A stretch of DNA of 6,512 nucleotides from Lachnoclostridium sp. UBA6558 (lineage in GTDB: Bacteria; Bacillota; Clostridia; Lachnospirales; Lachnospiraceae): positions 91,169 to 97,680 of the forward strand of contig DJJW01000016.1 of the NCBI GenBank assembly GCA_002434335.1, read 5' to 3'. The position numbers were made by a program, and so were the translations under genes. Below are positions 6,389-6,512 of this stretch, piece by piece; position 1 is the first letter of the stretch, and every line of letters starts with the position of its first letter. Below the pieces are notes generated by a model that was not told the origin of the DNA, ran no database searches, and saw only the letters and a list, made by a program, of their open reading frames with translations.

Positions 6389-6473
6389 AATATAAGACCA
6401 GTAGCAAAGCTCTACAATAAACCGAACTTTGCTAAGCTGCTGCTAAGTATAGTCAAGTGCCTGGTCTTATATT
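6389..6473 (+). terminator. Large nested hairpin, probable terminator
   Basis: AATATAAGACCAG (6389-6401) and CTGGTCTTATATT (6461-6473) are perfect reverse complements, 13 bp. Directly inside, TAGCAAAG (6402-6409) and CTTTGCTA (6427-6434) form a perfect 8-bp stem that would stack on the outer one. TTTT overlaps the end of the outer arm (6472-6475) on the plus strand, so it probably ends the lipoprotein transcript, about 94 nt after its stop. The 59-nt interior is far larger than a usual terminator loop, so a small RNA or a mobile-element remnant remains possible. Confidence 0.55.
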
Positions 6474-6490
6474 TTGAGATATTTAATATG

Positions 6491-6512
6491 CTTTTAGCTT
6501 TTTTAGCTTTTT
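6491..6512. repeat. AGCTTTT-type short repeat at the right edge
   Basis: CTTTTAGC, then TTTTTTAGC, then TTTTT: three imperfect units of about 7-9 bp that run off the window. On the minus strand one frame reads KKLKKLKAY followed by a stop at 6485-6483, so the repeat could be the end of a gene entering from the right. Too little is visible to decide. Confidence 0.4.

Noticed and set aside
1..6512. CRISPR array, insertion sequence, prophage or defence system
   Set aside because: No regularly spaced repeats, transposase or integrase motifs, or nuclease/toxin genes were seen on either strand.

Overview
The window looks like chromosomal DNA of a low-GC, anaerobic Gram-positive bacterium, most likely a clostridium of the Lachnospiraceae type. 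The evidence is the AT-rich intergenic DNA, the strong AGGAG-type ribosome binding sites, a dgt-dnaG pair in the order usual for Clostridia, a clostridial-style QueH, and a lipoprotein with a Gram-positive lipobox. The genus assignment is inference; no marker here fixes it.

Left half (1 to 3573, all minus strand). Reading right to left there is a short-chain dehydrogenase/reductase (SDR), an HD-domain dGTP triphosphohydrolase-like protein (dgt), and DNA primase (dnaG), whose 3' end runs off the left edge. In many Firmicutes dnaG is followed by the main sigma factor gene, so sigA/rpoD may lie just beyond position 1. dgt and dnaG both touch DNA replication, through dNTP pools and primer synthesis. 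The SDR has no obvious link to them.

Middle (3574 to 5117). An AT-rich gap of about 630 bp holds a patch of higher GC of unknown origin, an AT-rich perfect inverted repeat, and a hairpin that looks like the terminator of the next gene. That gene is a minus-strand tRNA-Pro with anticodon AGG, which is unusual for bacteria. Its probable promoter overlaps, on the opposite strand, the best candidate promoter for queH, the cobalamin-independent epoxyqueuosine reductase that completes queuosine in tRNA. The tRNA and queH are therefore divergently transcribed from about 190 bp. They are related by theme (tRNA decoding), but queuosine is not placed in tRNA-Pro.

Right part (5118 to 6512). A gene-free, very AT-rich stretch of about 500 bp contains two degenerate copies of a short repeat about 92 bp apart. 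It is followed by a secreted lipoprotein of unknown function. After that comes a large nested hairpin (13-bp perfect outer stem, 8-bp perfect inner stem), probably a terminator, and an AGCTTTT-type repeat at the right edge.

I see no CRISPR array, transposase, phage gene, toxin-antitoxin pair or defence system. Most of the window is ordinary core chromosome. The items most worth a second look are the A34 tRNA-Pro, the shared tRNA/queH promoter region, the SDR with altered conserved residues, and the unexplained structures in the gaps.
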